A stretch of 64,000 nt of DNA from Dolomedes plantarius (Eukaryota > Arthropoda > Arachnida > Araneae > Dolomedidae). The translations under genes and the position numbers were made by a program. Shown one piece after another: positions 22,546-34,375 of this stretch (positions within the stretch are counted from its first letter, which is position 1; every line of letters starts with the position of its first letter). The notes below the pieces were generated by a model. It saw only the letters and a list, made by a program, of their open reading frames with translations. It was not told the DNA's origin and searched no databases. The stretch covers positions 237,796,079 to 237,860,078 of the forward strand of contig OU015490.1 of the NCBI GenBank assembly GCA_907164885.2, read 5' to 3'.

Positions 22546-23009
22546 AACGCGTCAAAATTTCCAAAATTCGGTGCCTATGAGGCAGCAAAAGATAATAACC
22601 TGTAATTCTAAATTTTTTATTCTTCTTGTTGTTGGTAACTTTTAAGCGCTACCCCAAACCGATCAACGAAATCTGAGATTATTTATTAATTTTTGTATTT
22701 AAATCCTTTTTAGTCCAATTTTCGGAATTTTCGGTCCATGGAGGCGACAGAAGATATCAACACAGAGTTTTAAGATTCCGCACACTTTTTAATGATGTGG
22801 GTTCACAACTTTTCCGCACTACCGCAAGAAGATCTAAGAAATTTCGATACGCCATAATGTCTGGTTCATTTAGTAAATATTTGTTCCAATCAATGAATTT
22901 GTATGTCCATGGTTCCCATTGGTTTCCAGTGTTACGTCACTGGACGAAGGTCGGGAGCCAATGGACGTGCCACACATGCTTTTCCCACGACAGTGTGGGC
23001 TCGGGAACC
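22546..23009. other. Gene-free stretch
   Basis: Only unrecognised frames are present. From ~22900 GC content rises toward the MITE at 23013. Confidence 0.3.
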
Positions 23010-23012
23010 ATT

Positions 23013-23188
23013 AACGCCCTTTACACGTACGTTCTTTCGCGAGTGCTTGGAGCGTACGGGATTGCGCTCGGGAAAACTTGCCGTACGCTCCAAAGCAGCT
23101 TTCCGTTTGTCTCCGACACCTTCACACGTGCACTCTATCGCGCAGGATCGTAGTTTCACGCGTGAAAGAACGAAGTGTAAAGGGCGCT
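23013..23188. mobile_element. Small GC-rich MITE with two nested inverted repeats
   Basis: The outer tips AACGCCCTTTACAC and (inverted) AGCGCCCTTTACAC extend with gaps over ~30 bp to CGTTCTTTC. ATT flanks both sides (23010-23012 and 23189-23191). Inside, TTGGAGCGTACGG (near 23046) pairs with CCGTACGCTCCAA (near 23080). Open frames crossing it are a by-product of its high GC. Superfamily unknown. Confidence 0.65.
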
Positions 23189-23434
23189 ATTACCTGTGTG
23201 GGTATTCAGCTAGGCTTTCAATTCCCCGAGCACACAGAGAGCTCAAGGTTTCAACGAAATTTCGCTTGGAAACTGGTCCTACATACTCAATACCATGAAT
23301 GATGCATTTAAGCGAAAAATACATGACGTTAAAATTTGTGAATAAAAAGTGGTAGTTAAAATTTTTCCGGAAAAACTATTGAAAATAGGCGACATATACT
23401 TCTCTAAAAGAAAAATGATACCTCTCACTCTCTA
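23189..23434. other. Spacer with a possible Helitron tip
   Basis: GGGTATTCAGCTAG at ~23199-23212 equals the 3' tip of the Helitron family seen at 6703 and 14582, but the upstream body is absent and the next base is G, not T. No gene. Confidence 0.3.
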
Positions 23435-23435
23435 T

Positions 23436-23488
<53 letters not shown>

Positions 23489-23489
23489 G
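23435..23489. repeat. (CA)n(TA)n(CA)n compound microsatellite
   Basis: Alternating CA and TA runs. Immediately downstream (23514-23543) is a hairpin with perfect 12-bp arms. Confidence 0.95.
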
Positions 23490-24029
23490 GGTATCCATTT
23501 CGACCACATTGACCACCAAGTCGAATCGGAGTTCGACTTGGTGATCGATGTGTTGTTGGAAAAATGCAACACATCAGGTATGTGTGACGTTTATTATTTG
23601 ATCACTAAGGGGTGTTTTGCCTCTCATCCACAGTTAATTAAGTGACATAATTATTTGACAATTTATGAGTTGAATTTTAGAAGTGTTTATTTAGTATGAT
23701 ACCTCATTAGTAAATAATTGAAGATTAATAAGTAACCGATATCTGATTGAGGGGTATGAATTTGGATGTATATTTTAAAGTGTAATGACGAAGTAAGGTT
23801 ATTTAATATAGTAAATGTGATGAGTTACTGTTTTGAAGTAGTTATGTGTTTTGGCTCCAATAAATCTATCCATTATTGTTCAATCAGATGATTTATAGTT
23901 TTTTTTAAAAGCACAACGCAAAAATACGGTATTTATTGGTCAAGCAAACAGGTAGTGCTTGTATGATTATCACTATTGACAACACACCCAAAATTGACTA
24001 CCATGACCATCACCATCTATACGAGCACG
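23490..24029. other. Gene-free stretch
   Basis: Contains the 23514-23543 hairpin. Nothing else was recognised. Confidence 0.3.
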
Positions 24030-25460
24030 AGTTTAGTCCATCATATCCAACCTCAACAATGTGAAAGTATTATGGATGGCTCTACTTCTGAAAGTGAAGA
24101 TGATTTTTATTCTGGTGAGGATTTTAAGCAAGTTGCTACATCTTCAAAAGAAGTGGGCAGCTCCAAAATGACACTTCCATTATCGTCACTGGCAACAGCA
24201 TTAGATAGATGTGGAGTTTCGAGTCGAAAAGATGCATAGAAAAGTCGAAATTTTGCATCCAGTCGAAAAGTGATAGCAAATGCTACAGTTGAAGATATTG
24301 GCTTGATCACGAAGAAAGACTCCACTATGGTGATCGATAAATGTAAAGTAGACCGTAAAAGGAAGAAAGTGCGCCTTGACATACAGAATAGTTTAGTGGA
24401 AGATAAGACAGAGTTGCAGGCACTATATTTCGATGGAAGAAAGGACCGAAACTTAGAAATTGTTAGAGAAAGGGATATTTCACACAGAAGAATTAAAATG
24501 GAAGAGCATGTAGTGTTTTATAGAGTATGTAGTGTCTTGCGATGTTATTGCGAGAGCCAGGATGCAATTTCCTCGGTCATGAATCACAAGAAAATGGCAC
24601 AACTAATGAAATACTGTCTAGCATTTTAGATTATTTGAAAACAAGTCAGTTATCTACGGCGGTTTTAGTTGCAATTGGATCGGATGAAACAACAGTCAAT
24701 ACTAGTGTTAAAGGTAGTGTGATACGACTGTTTGAGTTGCATGCCAATGAGTTACTTTTACGTCATTTTATACGGCATCTAGATGAAAAAACAACATGTC
24801 CTTTTACATATTGTGGTTCTATAGGGAAACTTCTTTACTTATCTGAACAACTACCAATTGTGAAGTTTAGAAAAATCGCTGTTTACCTACTCAAATAAGA
24901 TGCGGATAAATTTAGTTCTGACTGAAAATTTTTGTACCAAATCTGTCAAGCGATATCTTTTGAAAATTGTCCAACAGCATTATCCACTAAATCACCAGGA
25001 AAACTTTCTCATGCCAGGTGGCTTACATAGGCATATAGAGTGCTTCGTTTCTATATTGGTACAGAAGAGCCATCACTTGAAATAGAGAGTATTGTGGAAT
25101 ATATTTAAAAGAGTATGCAAATTTCGGTTTCTCACTAAAACTTAGTCTTCATACACAGCTGGTGCACAGCGTCTTTGGGAAGTTATACACTACTCAAGAT
25201 ATCTCAGAGATGAGCTGAAATTAGTAGTGGATCCTGTAACCCAAAGAAATGGTTTTTATGGTCATCCAGTAGATCGTTGTATAGATGCCATTGTTGACAT
25301 TGCAAGCTTGAATGTTGTGTGTTCAAATCACTTCGTAATGTAAATTCAAATAAACCCCACAAAAGAATCCATTTGTCTGAATCTTCTGTGAGTTTTAAAT
25401 CATTTTTTTTCACAGCAAAAGCAGGCGAAAGATAAGCAGATTCTAATATTATTTTAGAAA
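24030..25460 (+). pseudogene. hAT-like repetitive protein, near full length but frameshifted
   Basis: In order: an acidic Ser/Glu N-terminus (GSTSESEDDFYSGEDF), LATALDRCGVSS, ATVEDIGLITKKDS, LQALYFDGRKDR, then after a shift AVLVAIGSDETTVNTSVKGS and FELHANELLLRHFIRHLD. The last two blocks align in order with the hAT pattern of an Asp/Gly motif followed by a His-containing block. Later pieces include RLWEVIHYSRYL, ELKLVVDP and NGFYGHP in other frames. At least five frameshifts or stops. I recall this as a multicopy family in arthropods and Hydra; the link to hAT is my inference. Confidence 0.65.
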
Positions 25461-25890
25461 CTTACCGCTCTATACATTGGAGGCAACAGCGAGATTAAAT
25501 ATTTAGAGATTCTGTTTAACAATGCACGAGAAAACGAATTAAATCAAGAACAAATGTATAATATTTTAAATTGAAAGTGATTTTAATAATTTTAACTGAA
25601 TGTGATTCAAGATTCAAAACGTATTCTATTTGAAATCAAGATAAATGCATGTGAAATCAAAACAGTATTTGAAATCGAAACATTTGATTATTATTGACCT
25701 TGTTTTTAAATAAATCTATATGCTGTGCATTTTCTATGATTGTTTAAGTGAAATTGACAAGTCTTGCATAATATTTTGAAAACGGAAGTGCCTTTAGGTA
25801 TTTTTAATCCAAGTGCCTGTTGCTGTGAATTGAACTATTTTAAGCAATTAAAGAGTTTAAAAATAAAGTATCTATCTAACATTTAGCTGA
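25461..25890. other. Spacer upstream of the BEL/Pao remnant
   Basis: AT-rich. It may contain a decayed 5' LTR or leader, but no matching 3' copy was found, so none is called. Confidence 0.3.
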
Positions 25891-25941
25891 CAAATCGATA
25901 AAGTTTAGGTTGGTCCTAAAACAAAACCTACTGCGTCTGTT

Positions 25942-27186
25942 GTGTTTCACACACAAATAAAAGAAATTCGTAGATATGCCGATGTCATCGATAGCGAAAT
26001 CAAATCTAGCAATTTTCAAAGGGTTATATCTGTAAAAGATAATATTTCAAAAAGTCGTTGTAAGCTTGAAGAAAGCTATTACGAATTTTCTTTTCCAAAA
26101 GAATTTGTTGAGGATGTAGAATATAAGATCTTTCCTGAATCTTAAGATATGGCTGATTTAGCATTAGAGAAAATTGAGTCGTATTTGAGTGAAATTAATG
26201 ATAAATTAAAATTCAAAGAAAATGATAAATTGAATGCCAGTCGTAGCTCATGTGCCAGCATACATCTCCCAAAATTTGACCTACCATCTTTATCAGGCAG
26301 TTTTGATTCTTGGTTAAGTTTTAAGTCAATTTTCTTGAGTACTATCGATTTGAATAAATTTTTAACAGAAATCCAAAAACTGAAATATTTGCAAAACTCT
26401 GTTACTTCTGATGCTTCTAGGCTGAGCAGAGGATTTGCAATAACTCGGAAAAATTATATACATGTTTGGGATACATTTGTAAATAGATATGGCAATCAAA
26501 AAGAATTAGCATTTTTCCAGTGTAGGAAGATTATTAATTTAAAATCTGTAAACTCAACTTCTCAATCAATTCGAGCTATCATAGGAATTTGCAATGATGT
26601 ACTAAGCAATTTTAAAATTCTTGGGCTAGAATTCAATCAGTTGGTAGAACTATTATTAGTATTCACTTTACAAGATAGATTAGAAGATTCAGTTAAAGTT
26701 AAATGGGAATTAAATATTTATGACAAAAACTTTTTTTCCTTAGACAACTTTCTTTTATTTTTGGAAGAACAAGCTAGAAGTCTACACGCTGATAAAATTG
26801 CTCTTGAAATTGAAAATCCGAGTAAAATGGCTCATAAATCATATTCACTTAAGACTAAGGGGAAATCAGGTGAGGAGTCACGCAAGCTTTCTTATTATCG
26901 TTTATTGCACAGGTGTGAAAAGTTTCTGAAGATAAGTATCGATGGCCGTCGGGGCTTTGTAGAAAGATCACGGTTATGTTTTAACTGTTTGCGAGAGAAC
27001 CAGAGTGTTTCTTCATGCAAATTTAGTACTACTTGTCTAGCCTTCAAACATAAACAACACACGGTAATTCATACCTTTCAAGCCAACCGAAAAGAAACCT
27101 CTGCTAGAGACTCAAACCCAAATCAGCCTAGTGACACCGATCTAGTTCAGCCATCTGGTACGACTCAAGAACAAAATTTTGCATAA
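25942..27186 (+). pseudogene. BEL/Pao Gag with one in-frame stop
   Basis: One frame runs from ~25942 to a TAA at 27184-27186, interrupted by a single TAA at 26143-26145, directly before GAT and an ATG at 26149. Downstream of that ATG it is open for 345 codons. It contains HLPKFDLPSLSGSFDSWLSF and IQKLKYLQNSV, typical of the DUF1759 region of Pao Gag, then a nucleocapsid-like Cys/His block starting CFNCLRENQSVSSC and ending HTVIH. A Gln/Ser/Asp-rich tail follows. It would coat and package the element RNA. The internal stop may be real decay or mark the true start at 26149. Confidence 0.8.
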
Positions 27187-27189
27187 CTG

Positions 27190-27690
27190 GGAATATGAAT
27201 AATTCTAGCTTGATTTTACTCTCTACAGCTATTGTTAAAGTTAAAGATAGTCAAGGACAGTTTGTTAATTGTAGATAATTGATTGGTGAGGGTTCCCAGG
27301 AGTCTCTAATCACAGAATCATGTTGTAAAACCGAGTAAAATGGCTATATGCCCTATTTTATGAGTCACAGCACACAATTCTAGGCCTAGATAACAACGTT
27401 GCTGCTATAGCTACGAAAAAACTTAAGTTTTCTATCTACTTTAATCAAGATACATTTTCCGTTCATGCTTTCGTATTCGAGAAACTCACCTGCAATTTGC
27501 CCAACTTCTTTATCTCAGAGTTTGATTGGACTAACATAAAAGGATTCCAATTAGTTGATCCTTCATTTCATATCAGCCAACCTGTGGATATCATCCTGGG
27601 ATCTGATATATTGTCTGATCTAATTCAAAGCGGAAAGATTTCAGTTAAGCGAGTCAACCGTTCGCCTTGAATTCCAGGTTAGGCTGACTA
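27190..27690 (+). pseudogene. BEL/Pao protease region (DUF1758-like), degraded
   Basis: LLSTAIVKVKDSQGQFVN followed by LIGEGSQESLIT resembles the DUF1758 retropepsin, where the usual Asp-x-Gly-Ser appears here as GEGS, so the catalytic Asp is changed. Several stops follow. A later PVDIILGSD stretch in another frame is consistent with the end of the domain. Confidence 0.6.
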
Positions 27691-27754
27691 CTTTCTAGGC
27701 GAATTTCTACGGTTTGTCAAAATAAAAGAATGTCAAGCCTCCAATCAATTGTCA

Positions 27755-29000
27755 TGCCTTACTGGACTTGGAAAACCTACTATCTAAATTTTGGCAAGTA
27801 GAAGCAGTTCCAGATGTTGGTTACCTCTCTGATGAGGACCAAGAAGCCGAAAAATTCTACCTCGACCACTTAGAAAGAAAATTTAATGGTAGATATATAA
27901 TTAGTCTACCTTTCAAAGATGGCAGAGTTAGGGGGACTCAAAAGTTCAAGCCAAGAGACGATTCTTTTCACTTGAAAATCGTCTTCAGAATAATTCGGAG
28001 TTCAGAAATCAATATGTAAACTTTATGAAGATTATCAACAGTTATGCGGTATGCAATCTGTTCCAAGTTCTAAACTTTCGATACCATTCAATCAGTGTTT
28101 TTATCTGCCCCATTTTGGAATTGTTAGGGATCAAAACGAGACTACCAAGTTGAGGGTCGTCTTTGACGCTTCTGCAGAAACCGATTCCGGAACTTCCTTG
28201 TATGATATTTTCTATACAGATCCTAAGTTTCAAAATGAGCTGTTTAACATTCTTCTAAAATTTAGATGTCACAGAGTTGTTCTAACAAGTGACATCGAAA
28301 AAATTATTTAGGCAGATTCAAGTCAATAAAAACGACGTATATTTTTAATGAATATTCTGGAGAGAGAAACCTGAAGACACACTAAGAGAATTTCAATTGC
28401 TTACCGTAACTTATGGAACTGCTTGCGCTCCTTACTTGGCTATTAGAACAATTCAACAACTTACCAGTGATGAAGAGGAGAATTTTCCAGAGACATCAAA
28501 AGTCGCTTTAGAAGATTTATGTGGATTACCGTCTAACAGGAGCATGTTCTCCAGAGAAAGCCCAGAAGCTAGTAGATGAAGTTATTGAACTCATGAAAAA
28601 AGGGAATTCCCGATTCGAAAATGGGCTTCTAATGAGTCCTCAGTGCTGGAGTCGTTATCGCCTGAATTGCGAAGCACTTCGACATCTCTACAGATAGAAG
28701 AGGATCAAGAGCTGAAACTCTTAGGCATCATCTGGGACGATAAAGATGATACGTTTCGAATGAAGATAAATCCATCAACCGAAGAGAGGTCAACAAAGCG
28801 TTAACAATTATCCACTATGTTCAGAATATGTAACTCTTTGGGGTTATTATCACCAACGACAATTCAACTAAAGATCCTGATGCAGGATCTCTGGAAGGAA
28901 AATATATCGGGGGGTGATCCTCTAACGAAACACATTTCCGAAGCATGGATCCAGTTCAGGAATCAGATGGAACATCTAGAAGAAATAAAGATTTCACGAT
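27755..29000 (+). pseudogene. BEL/Pao reverse transcriptase region, degraded
   Basis: It starts DLENLLSKFWQVEAVPD, with FNGRYIISLPFKDG following, both characteristic of the Pao RT leader. After a shift, YLPHFGIVRDQNETTKLRVV and FDASAETDSGTSLYD mark the first RT motifs. The segment with the expected catalytic Tyr-x-Asp-Asp is not readable in one frame. Many stops. Inactive. Confidence 0.75.
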
Positions 29001-29600
29001 AAATTTTACAAGATGCTACAGCAAAAGGTATTCAGCTTATAGGTTTCTGTGACACTTCTAAATGGTCTTACGCTGCAATTTTCTACTTTAGAACCGAGTT
29101 TGTCACTGGAAAGATACAAGTTTCAATGATGACTTCTAAGACCAGAGTAGCTCTCGTGAAATCTACAACCTTGCCCGGACTCAAGATAGTGGCAGCTCTT
29201 CTTCTTTCTCAACTGTACATTTTTGTCATAGAATATCTAAGAAAATTTATTCAAATTGATAAGATTTTTCTCTTTTCGGACTCTCAAATTGTCTAGATTT
29301 GTTAAAGTCGTCACCCAATAGATGTAAAACCTATGTGGCTAACAGAGTCTCAAAAATTCAAGAATTGACATATGAAGCATCATGGCATCATGTAAGGAGT
29401 GAAGAGAATCCTTCCGATTGTGCTTCACGTGGTATCCCATCTTCAAAGTTAAAGTGTCACAAGCTGTGGTGATCAGGACTACAGTGGCTAAATCAAGATC
29501 AACTAAAATTTGCCTTAAATGAATCATCGCCCTCTAATGATGAAGATATAAAATTCGAGGAGAAACCCTCGGCAACAGTTACTAGTGTTGCAATTTCGGG
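29001..29600 (+). pseudogene. BEL/Pao connection/RNase H region, degraded
   Basis: Short in-frame pieces such as IQLIGFCDTSKWSYAAIFY and TSEENPSDCASRGI-like sequence occupy the position of the Pao RNase H domain between RT and integrase. Frames break every 20-60 codons. Confidence 0.5.
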
Positions 29601-29869
29601 TTAAGGCAATTACTTATTGAAGGTCTTTGGCAGATGTTCATCCTTTTCTCGCTTGATCCAAATCATAGCTTGATGTAAGCGATTCGTTAAAAATTGCAGG
29701 TCTTCTAACACTATTGGTGTGTTCTCCTTTGCAGAAATAGATGATGCTACAAAATCGATCATTTGAGCTGTACAGAGGTCATAATTTCATTTTAGAATTC
29801 TGACTCTGCAAAAGGGATTCGCTCTTCCTAGAAGTAGCAGCTTATTATCACTAAATGTTTTTCTTGACT

Positions 29870-31137
29870 CAGAGGGAATTATCCGAGTTGGAGACAGGTT
29901 AAAAAATTCAAATCTAAAATCGAATCAAAAGTACCCAATTCTTCTTCCGAAAAGTCATCATCTTACGAAAATACTTGTGTTGTATTACCATGAAATTAAT
30001 TTGCACAGTGGACCCCAACTTACTGAGTGCAGCGTCCGCCAGAAGTTCTGGATTCCATCCGGTAGAGAGATAGTCGGAAGACTTATCTAAATGTCAAACC
30101 TGCTTACGTCTCAACACACAGTCTTGTAAAAAAATAATAGGTAACCACCCTGCTAGCAGATGCCGTGCTGGCAGAGCCTTTCTCAACATTTGTGTCGACT
30201 TTGGCGGGCCATTCATAACGAAACCCAATGTGCCACGAAGCAAACTTAAATTGAAATCATACATTGCTCTTTTTATTTGCTTCGCAACTAAGGCTGTACA
30301 TCTCGAAGTCATTTCAGACCATTCTGAGGATGCCTTTCTATCAGCTTTTCGACGCTTCATATCAAGACGAGGGTTACCAGTTAACCTATTCTCCGACAAC
30401 GTAACCAACTTCAAAGGGGCGTCATCATATCTGCATGGGCAATTAAAACTTATTAAGTCTAAGGACGTTCAAAACTTTGCAACTCACAATTCTATTACTT
30501 TATATTCTATTACTTTATATCTCTATACTGTATATCTCCTTTAGTAACACATTTCGATGGGCTTTGGGAAAGCGGCATTAAATCGACAAAACAACAATCA
30601 AGGTAGGGAAGTCAGCTATTTTGAACTTTTAGGAGCTTTCTACGTTGATAGCACATATTGAGGTATGCCTAAACTCTTGACCACTAACTCCACTGTCTTC
30701 GGATCCTCGGGACTTAGAGCCTCTTACACCTGGACATTTCTTAATCGGTGTCCCCATTACTTCCTTTCCAGAAGCAGCTTCATGTCAGTCCATGTGCGTA
30801 AAGAAGAGATGGCACTTGATTTAACAGTCCGAAATCAGTTTTGGAAAAGTTCCAAGCATACTTAAGCCAGAAGAACTCATTCATTATCCAATTTTTTAGA
30901 TGAAAGTATTGTAGTATGAAAAAATTTAAAGTCATGTTCGTGTCTAGGTAGGATATGAGCATGCTACGTAAATCATTTAGATCAGAAAGTCCTTCTAAGA
31001 TCAAAAAGTTGTCAGTGGGTGGGGGTAGGCATGAGCCCTACAGATGTCGTCCCTTGGGGAGCTCGATTGAAATTGGGATAGCACCAAAGGGTTGTATTGA
31101 TTCACCTAGAATGTGCGCCCAAAGCAAACAATTATAG
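29870..31137 (+). pseudogene. BEL/Pao integrase, degraded
   Basis: HHLTKILVLYYHE and HSGPQLT at 29955-30030 match the zinc-binding leader. The core appears from ~30230 with YIALFICFATKAVHLEVISD and FSDNVTNFKGASSYL, where FSDN carries a catalytic Asp. HFDGLWESGIKSTK follows at ~30550. The region after 30665 resembles the C-terminal LTP-rich linker and a final Pro/Arg block. Frameshifts separate all pieces. Confidence 0.75.
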
Positions 31138-32499
31138 CCGATAAAGTGCGAATGTCTCCATTAACAAGTGCCCCAAAATGGCAAAAAACAAAATTTTTGC
31201 AAAATTTCAAACTATGAGATAAATTCTAGAATACTGATCCTTTTCATTTCAGGTTGCCCGAAACATTTTTTTCTAAAAAAAATCTCTCGTTCAGCTTGAA
31301 ACTTTCTGCATGTTAAGCGGTTTTTTAGTGGTTTTAAAAAGGTGTCTGCATGATAATTCACAAATTTTAATTTCCTTATAAACTATTGCCATTTTCTCCA
31401 GTAGTGTTAATTACTCTTTTAAATTAGTATATTTCCCCTCATTTGTTTTTAATCATGCACTTAAGCAGTTTCTTTTAAGGAATCCCGTCCCCACATAATT
31501 CTACCATCAAATGAGGATTAGATCTGACACGAGACGGTAGAGAAAGAATTGTTAACAAATGAGGAAAGAATGCCAGGGAATGGCTGGTTAAATAATCCAT
31601 CTTTAACGTCTGATTGAATAATCCATTACTGAATAAAGAATAAAATGACGGAAAAGGGTAGCTAACAAAACTTGAAACAAAACTGACGGGGTTTCCGTAG
31701 ATTCTTAACAGTCTTAAAAAAATAGGAAAGCGTATACATAAAAAACAAAGTTAAATAAGCGGACATTTCAAACAAAAAAAAAATAGTCCAGGATATAACA
31801 TTTTGTGTCTAGGCATTCTTAACATATGGGAACATTGTTTGTGTATAACCACTTTAATATTAATAAACTGAATTCTTTGAAAGAAGTCTAAAATAAGATA
31901 TTAGCTAAGAGAAATTTAAACTCACTCAAGACTTACGGAAAATTAATTTAGATTTGCGCAACCGAAATATATTAAAAATAAACAAGATTCAAGTGAACTT
32001 TCTGTTATTTTAAAATATAACTTTATCTATTTTTAATTGGATTTTCTGCAATTCCAATGTATATTAAAAGGGATGAATTTAACGGAGAAAGGCTATTCAT
32101 TAATAAAGACTTAGTAAAATTACACTGCATTAAATATAATTGAATAGAGTATAATAAAACTGATAGCGATGTACTTAATATATTATTTTAGGTATCCGTT
32201 TTAATATAAAAGTTTAATATTCTCTTGCGTAATTAATTTCGCATTTCTGTACTTGGATATTGAGTTTTAAAGGTATTGAATAACTGAGGAATGAAAATAA
32301 TAAATTCGGGATATTCGATCTACAACTGTTTTGGTATTGAATATCTTTTGTTTATGTTAAGCAATTGATTTCCTGCTTTCTAATTTAATTCTTTGAAATA
32401 TTTTTCTAATATTGGCTTTAATATCATTCCTATTTCAGAGAAATTAAACTCTGAAAATGTCTCTGTTAAGTTGCAATGCAAGCTGATTAATTTCAGACG
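31138..32499. other. Gene-free AT-rich stretch
   Basis: No LTR, transposon end or gene was recognised. A decayed BEL 3' region could lie in the first few hundred bases. Confidence 0.35.
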
Positions 32500-33600
32500 A
32501 TTATCGATTTAATAAATTTACCAACTAGTCATTTACTACAGTCTTGTTAATACAACTCTGCGTGAAATCCTTTGCTTTAATATTAGAGCTATGAGAAGTA
32601 TTAAAGCAACAAAGAATTATAAAATAAAATTCTATAAGGCCACATGCATTATTAAAATATTTATTTCAATATTATAGTAATTCAAATCTCTCCTACAGAA
32701 ATTATGAAATTTTGACATATTTTGGGGATTTAATGGCGCATGGGAATAAACCCCACACGTTTAATGATCTCATAACTTTATGAACTAGTCATTTACCACA
32801 GTCGTATTAATACAAATCAGCGTGGAATTATTTGCTTTAATATTAGAACTATGAGAAGTATTATCACAACAAGTAATTATATAAAAAATATGTATAGAGT
32901 AAATATATAACTCTGCAGGCATTATTAAAAAATATTTATTTTAATATTATAGTTATTCAAAAAAAAACTGCAGATATTATGATATTTTGACTTATTTTGG
33001 GGATTTAATGCCACATGGGACGTAATTCCATACAATTAATGATCTCATAACTTTATCAACTAGTCATTTACCACAGTCATATTAATACGACATAGCGTAG
33101 AGTTATTTGCTTTAATATTAGACTTATGAGAATTATTACTGCAACAAGTAATTTTAGAATAAAAATGTATAGAGACAACATATAACTGTGCATGCATTAT
33201 TACAAAATATTTATTTCGATATTATAGTTATTAAAAAATCACCTGCAGATATTATGAGATTTTGACTTATTTTGGGGATTTAATGCCGCATAGGAATTAA
33301 TTCCACACAATTAATGATCTCATAACTTTACCAACTAGTAATTTGCCACAGTCTTATTAATATAACTTGGAGTGAATACTTTGGTGTAATATTAAAGCCA
33401 AGAGAAAAATTAATGCAACAAATAAGTATAAAACAAAATTTTTTGGGGTAAACAAACAACGAAAAAGTAAACATATAACACTAATGACATTGATAAAAAA
33501 AATCTTTATTACAAAATTGTATTCATTCAAGAAGTTCACCTTCAAAAATTAAGAGTTTTTGACTTATTCGGAGGATAATGCAAATTTTATGTAAAATTAT
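32500..33600. repeat. Satellite-like tandem array, period 260-275 bp
   Basis: The marker AACTAGTCATTTA (or close variants) occurs at 32523, 32783, 33058 and 33333, giving periods of 260, 275 and 275 bp. Each unit also carries TTTGCTTTAATATTAGA and TTTTGGGGATTTAATGCC-like blocks. The last unit decays after ~33560. Divergence between units is moderate. Confidence 0.85.
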
Positions 33601-34289
33601 AAACGTGGCTTTGAAATATGCTTTTCACATAATTTTTTTACTATAAAGTAGATATTTTAATTAGGAAACTATGCACTTAAATTACTTATAAGAGTGTCCT
33701 GCAGAATCTGGAGATGGCAAATTCTGTGTAATAATATAAAAAAGTTTAGTCATTTATTCAACGAGTGCGCGGAAGGCATAAAAATTAAAATATGATTATA
33801 TTAATAATGCCATTAAAAGTCATGTTAATACGAAGGACCTATTTTAGTTTAATGATAGAATTTCGAAATGAGTTTCGTAAAAAGCTTAATTATGCAATCA
33901 ATAACCTGAAAGTAAATGTCCTTTTTTGAGGTAATATTCAATTTCACAGCAATGTCTGTGTAGTGTGCCTAATTCGTCTCATTACTGGATCGAATAACAG
34001 GATCTTTTCTAAAGAGATTTTTGGCACGAACTCAGAACGACTAATTGAATATACTTTTAGGGAATACATTATTAGATCAGAATTTTCATGTTTCATTTTT
34101 TATCTCCTTTATGAACTTATATCATTCTTAGTATGTCTATACAAATAAGATCAGGAAAATTATTTTAATTTTTTGTTCAAATTTCTACGCAGATTAAAAC
34201 CATAAAACACCTTGTTTAGTAGAATCGTATAAGGTAATTAAATAATTATCTTCATCTGAAAATTTTTGCTACATTTGAAAATAAGAGAA

Positions 34290-34291
<2 letters not shown>
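33601..34291. other. Gene-free AT-rich stretch
   Basis: Possibly very decayed satellite; nothing definite. Confidence 0.3.

Positions 34292-34372
<81 letters not shown>
34292..34372. repeat. (TA)n microsatellite adjoining a Tc1-type element
   Basis: About 80 bp of TA ending at the TA target duplication of the element that follows. Confidence 0.95.

Positions 34373-34375
<3 letters not shown>

Larger units (their letters stand above)
25890..31137 (+). mobile_element. BEL/Pao LTR retrotransposon remnant, no LTRs identified
   Basis: Gag with a DUF1759-like domain, a zinc knuckle, a DUF1758-like aspartic protease region, reverse transcriptase, RNase H region and integrase occur in the BEL/Pao order over ~5.2 kb. 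Gag is nearly intact; the rest is riddled with frameshifts. I could not find paired LTRs. Confidence 0.85.

Noticed and set aside
22903..23298. Overlapping frames of 75-131 codons on both strands
   Set aside because: They fall on a GC-rich inverted-repeat MITE where stops are rare; no domain and no agreement between frames.
25600..25890. 5' LTR of the BEL/Pao element
   Set aside because: No matching copy downstream of the integrase, so borders cannot be established.
32500..33600. CRISPR array
   Set aside because: Units are 260-275 bp and wholly repetitive, with no short repeat plus unique spacer structure, and the genome is eukaryotic.
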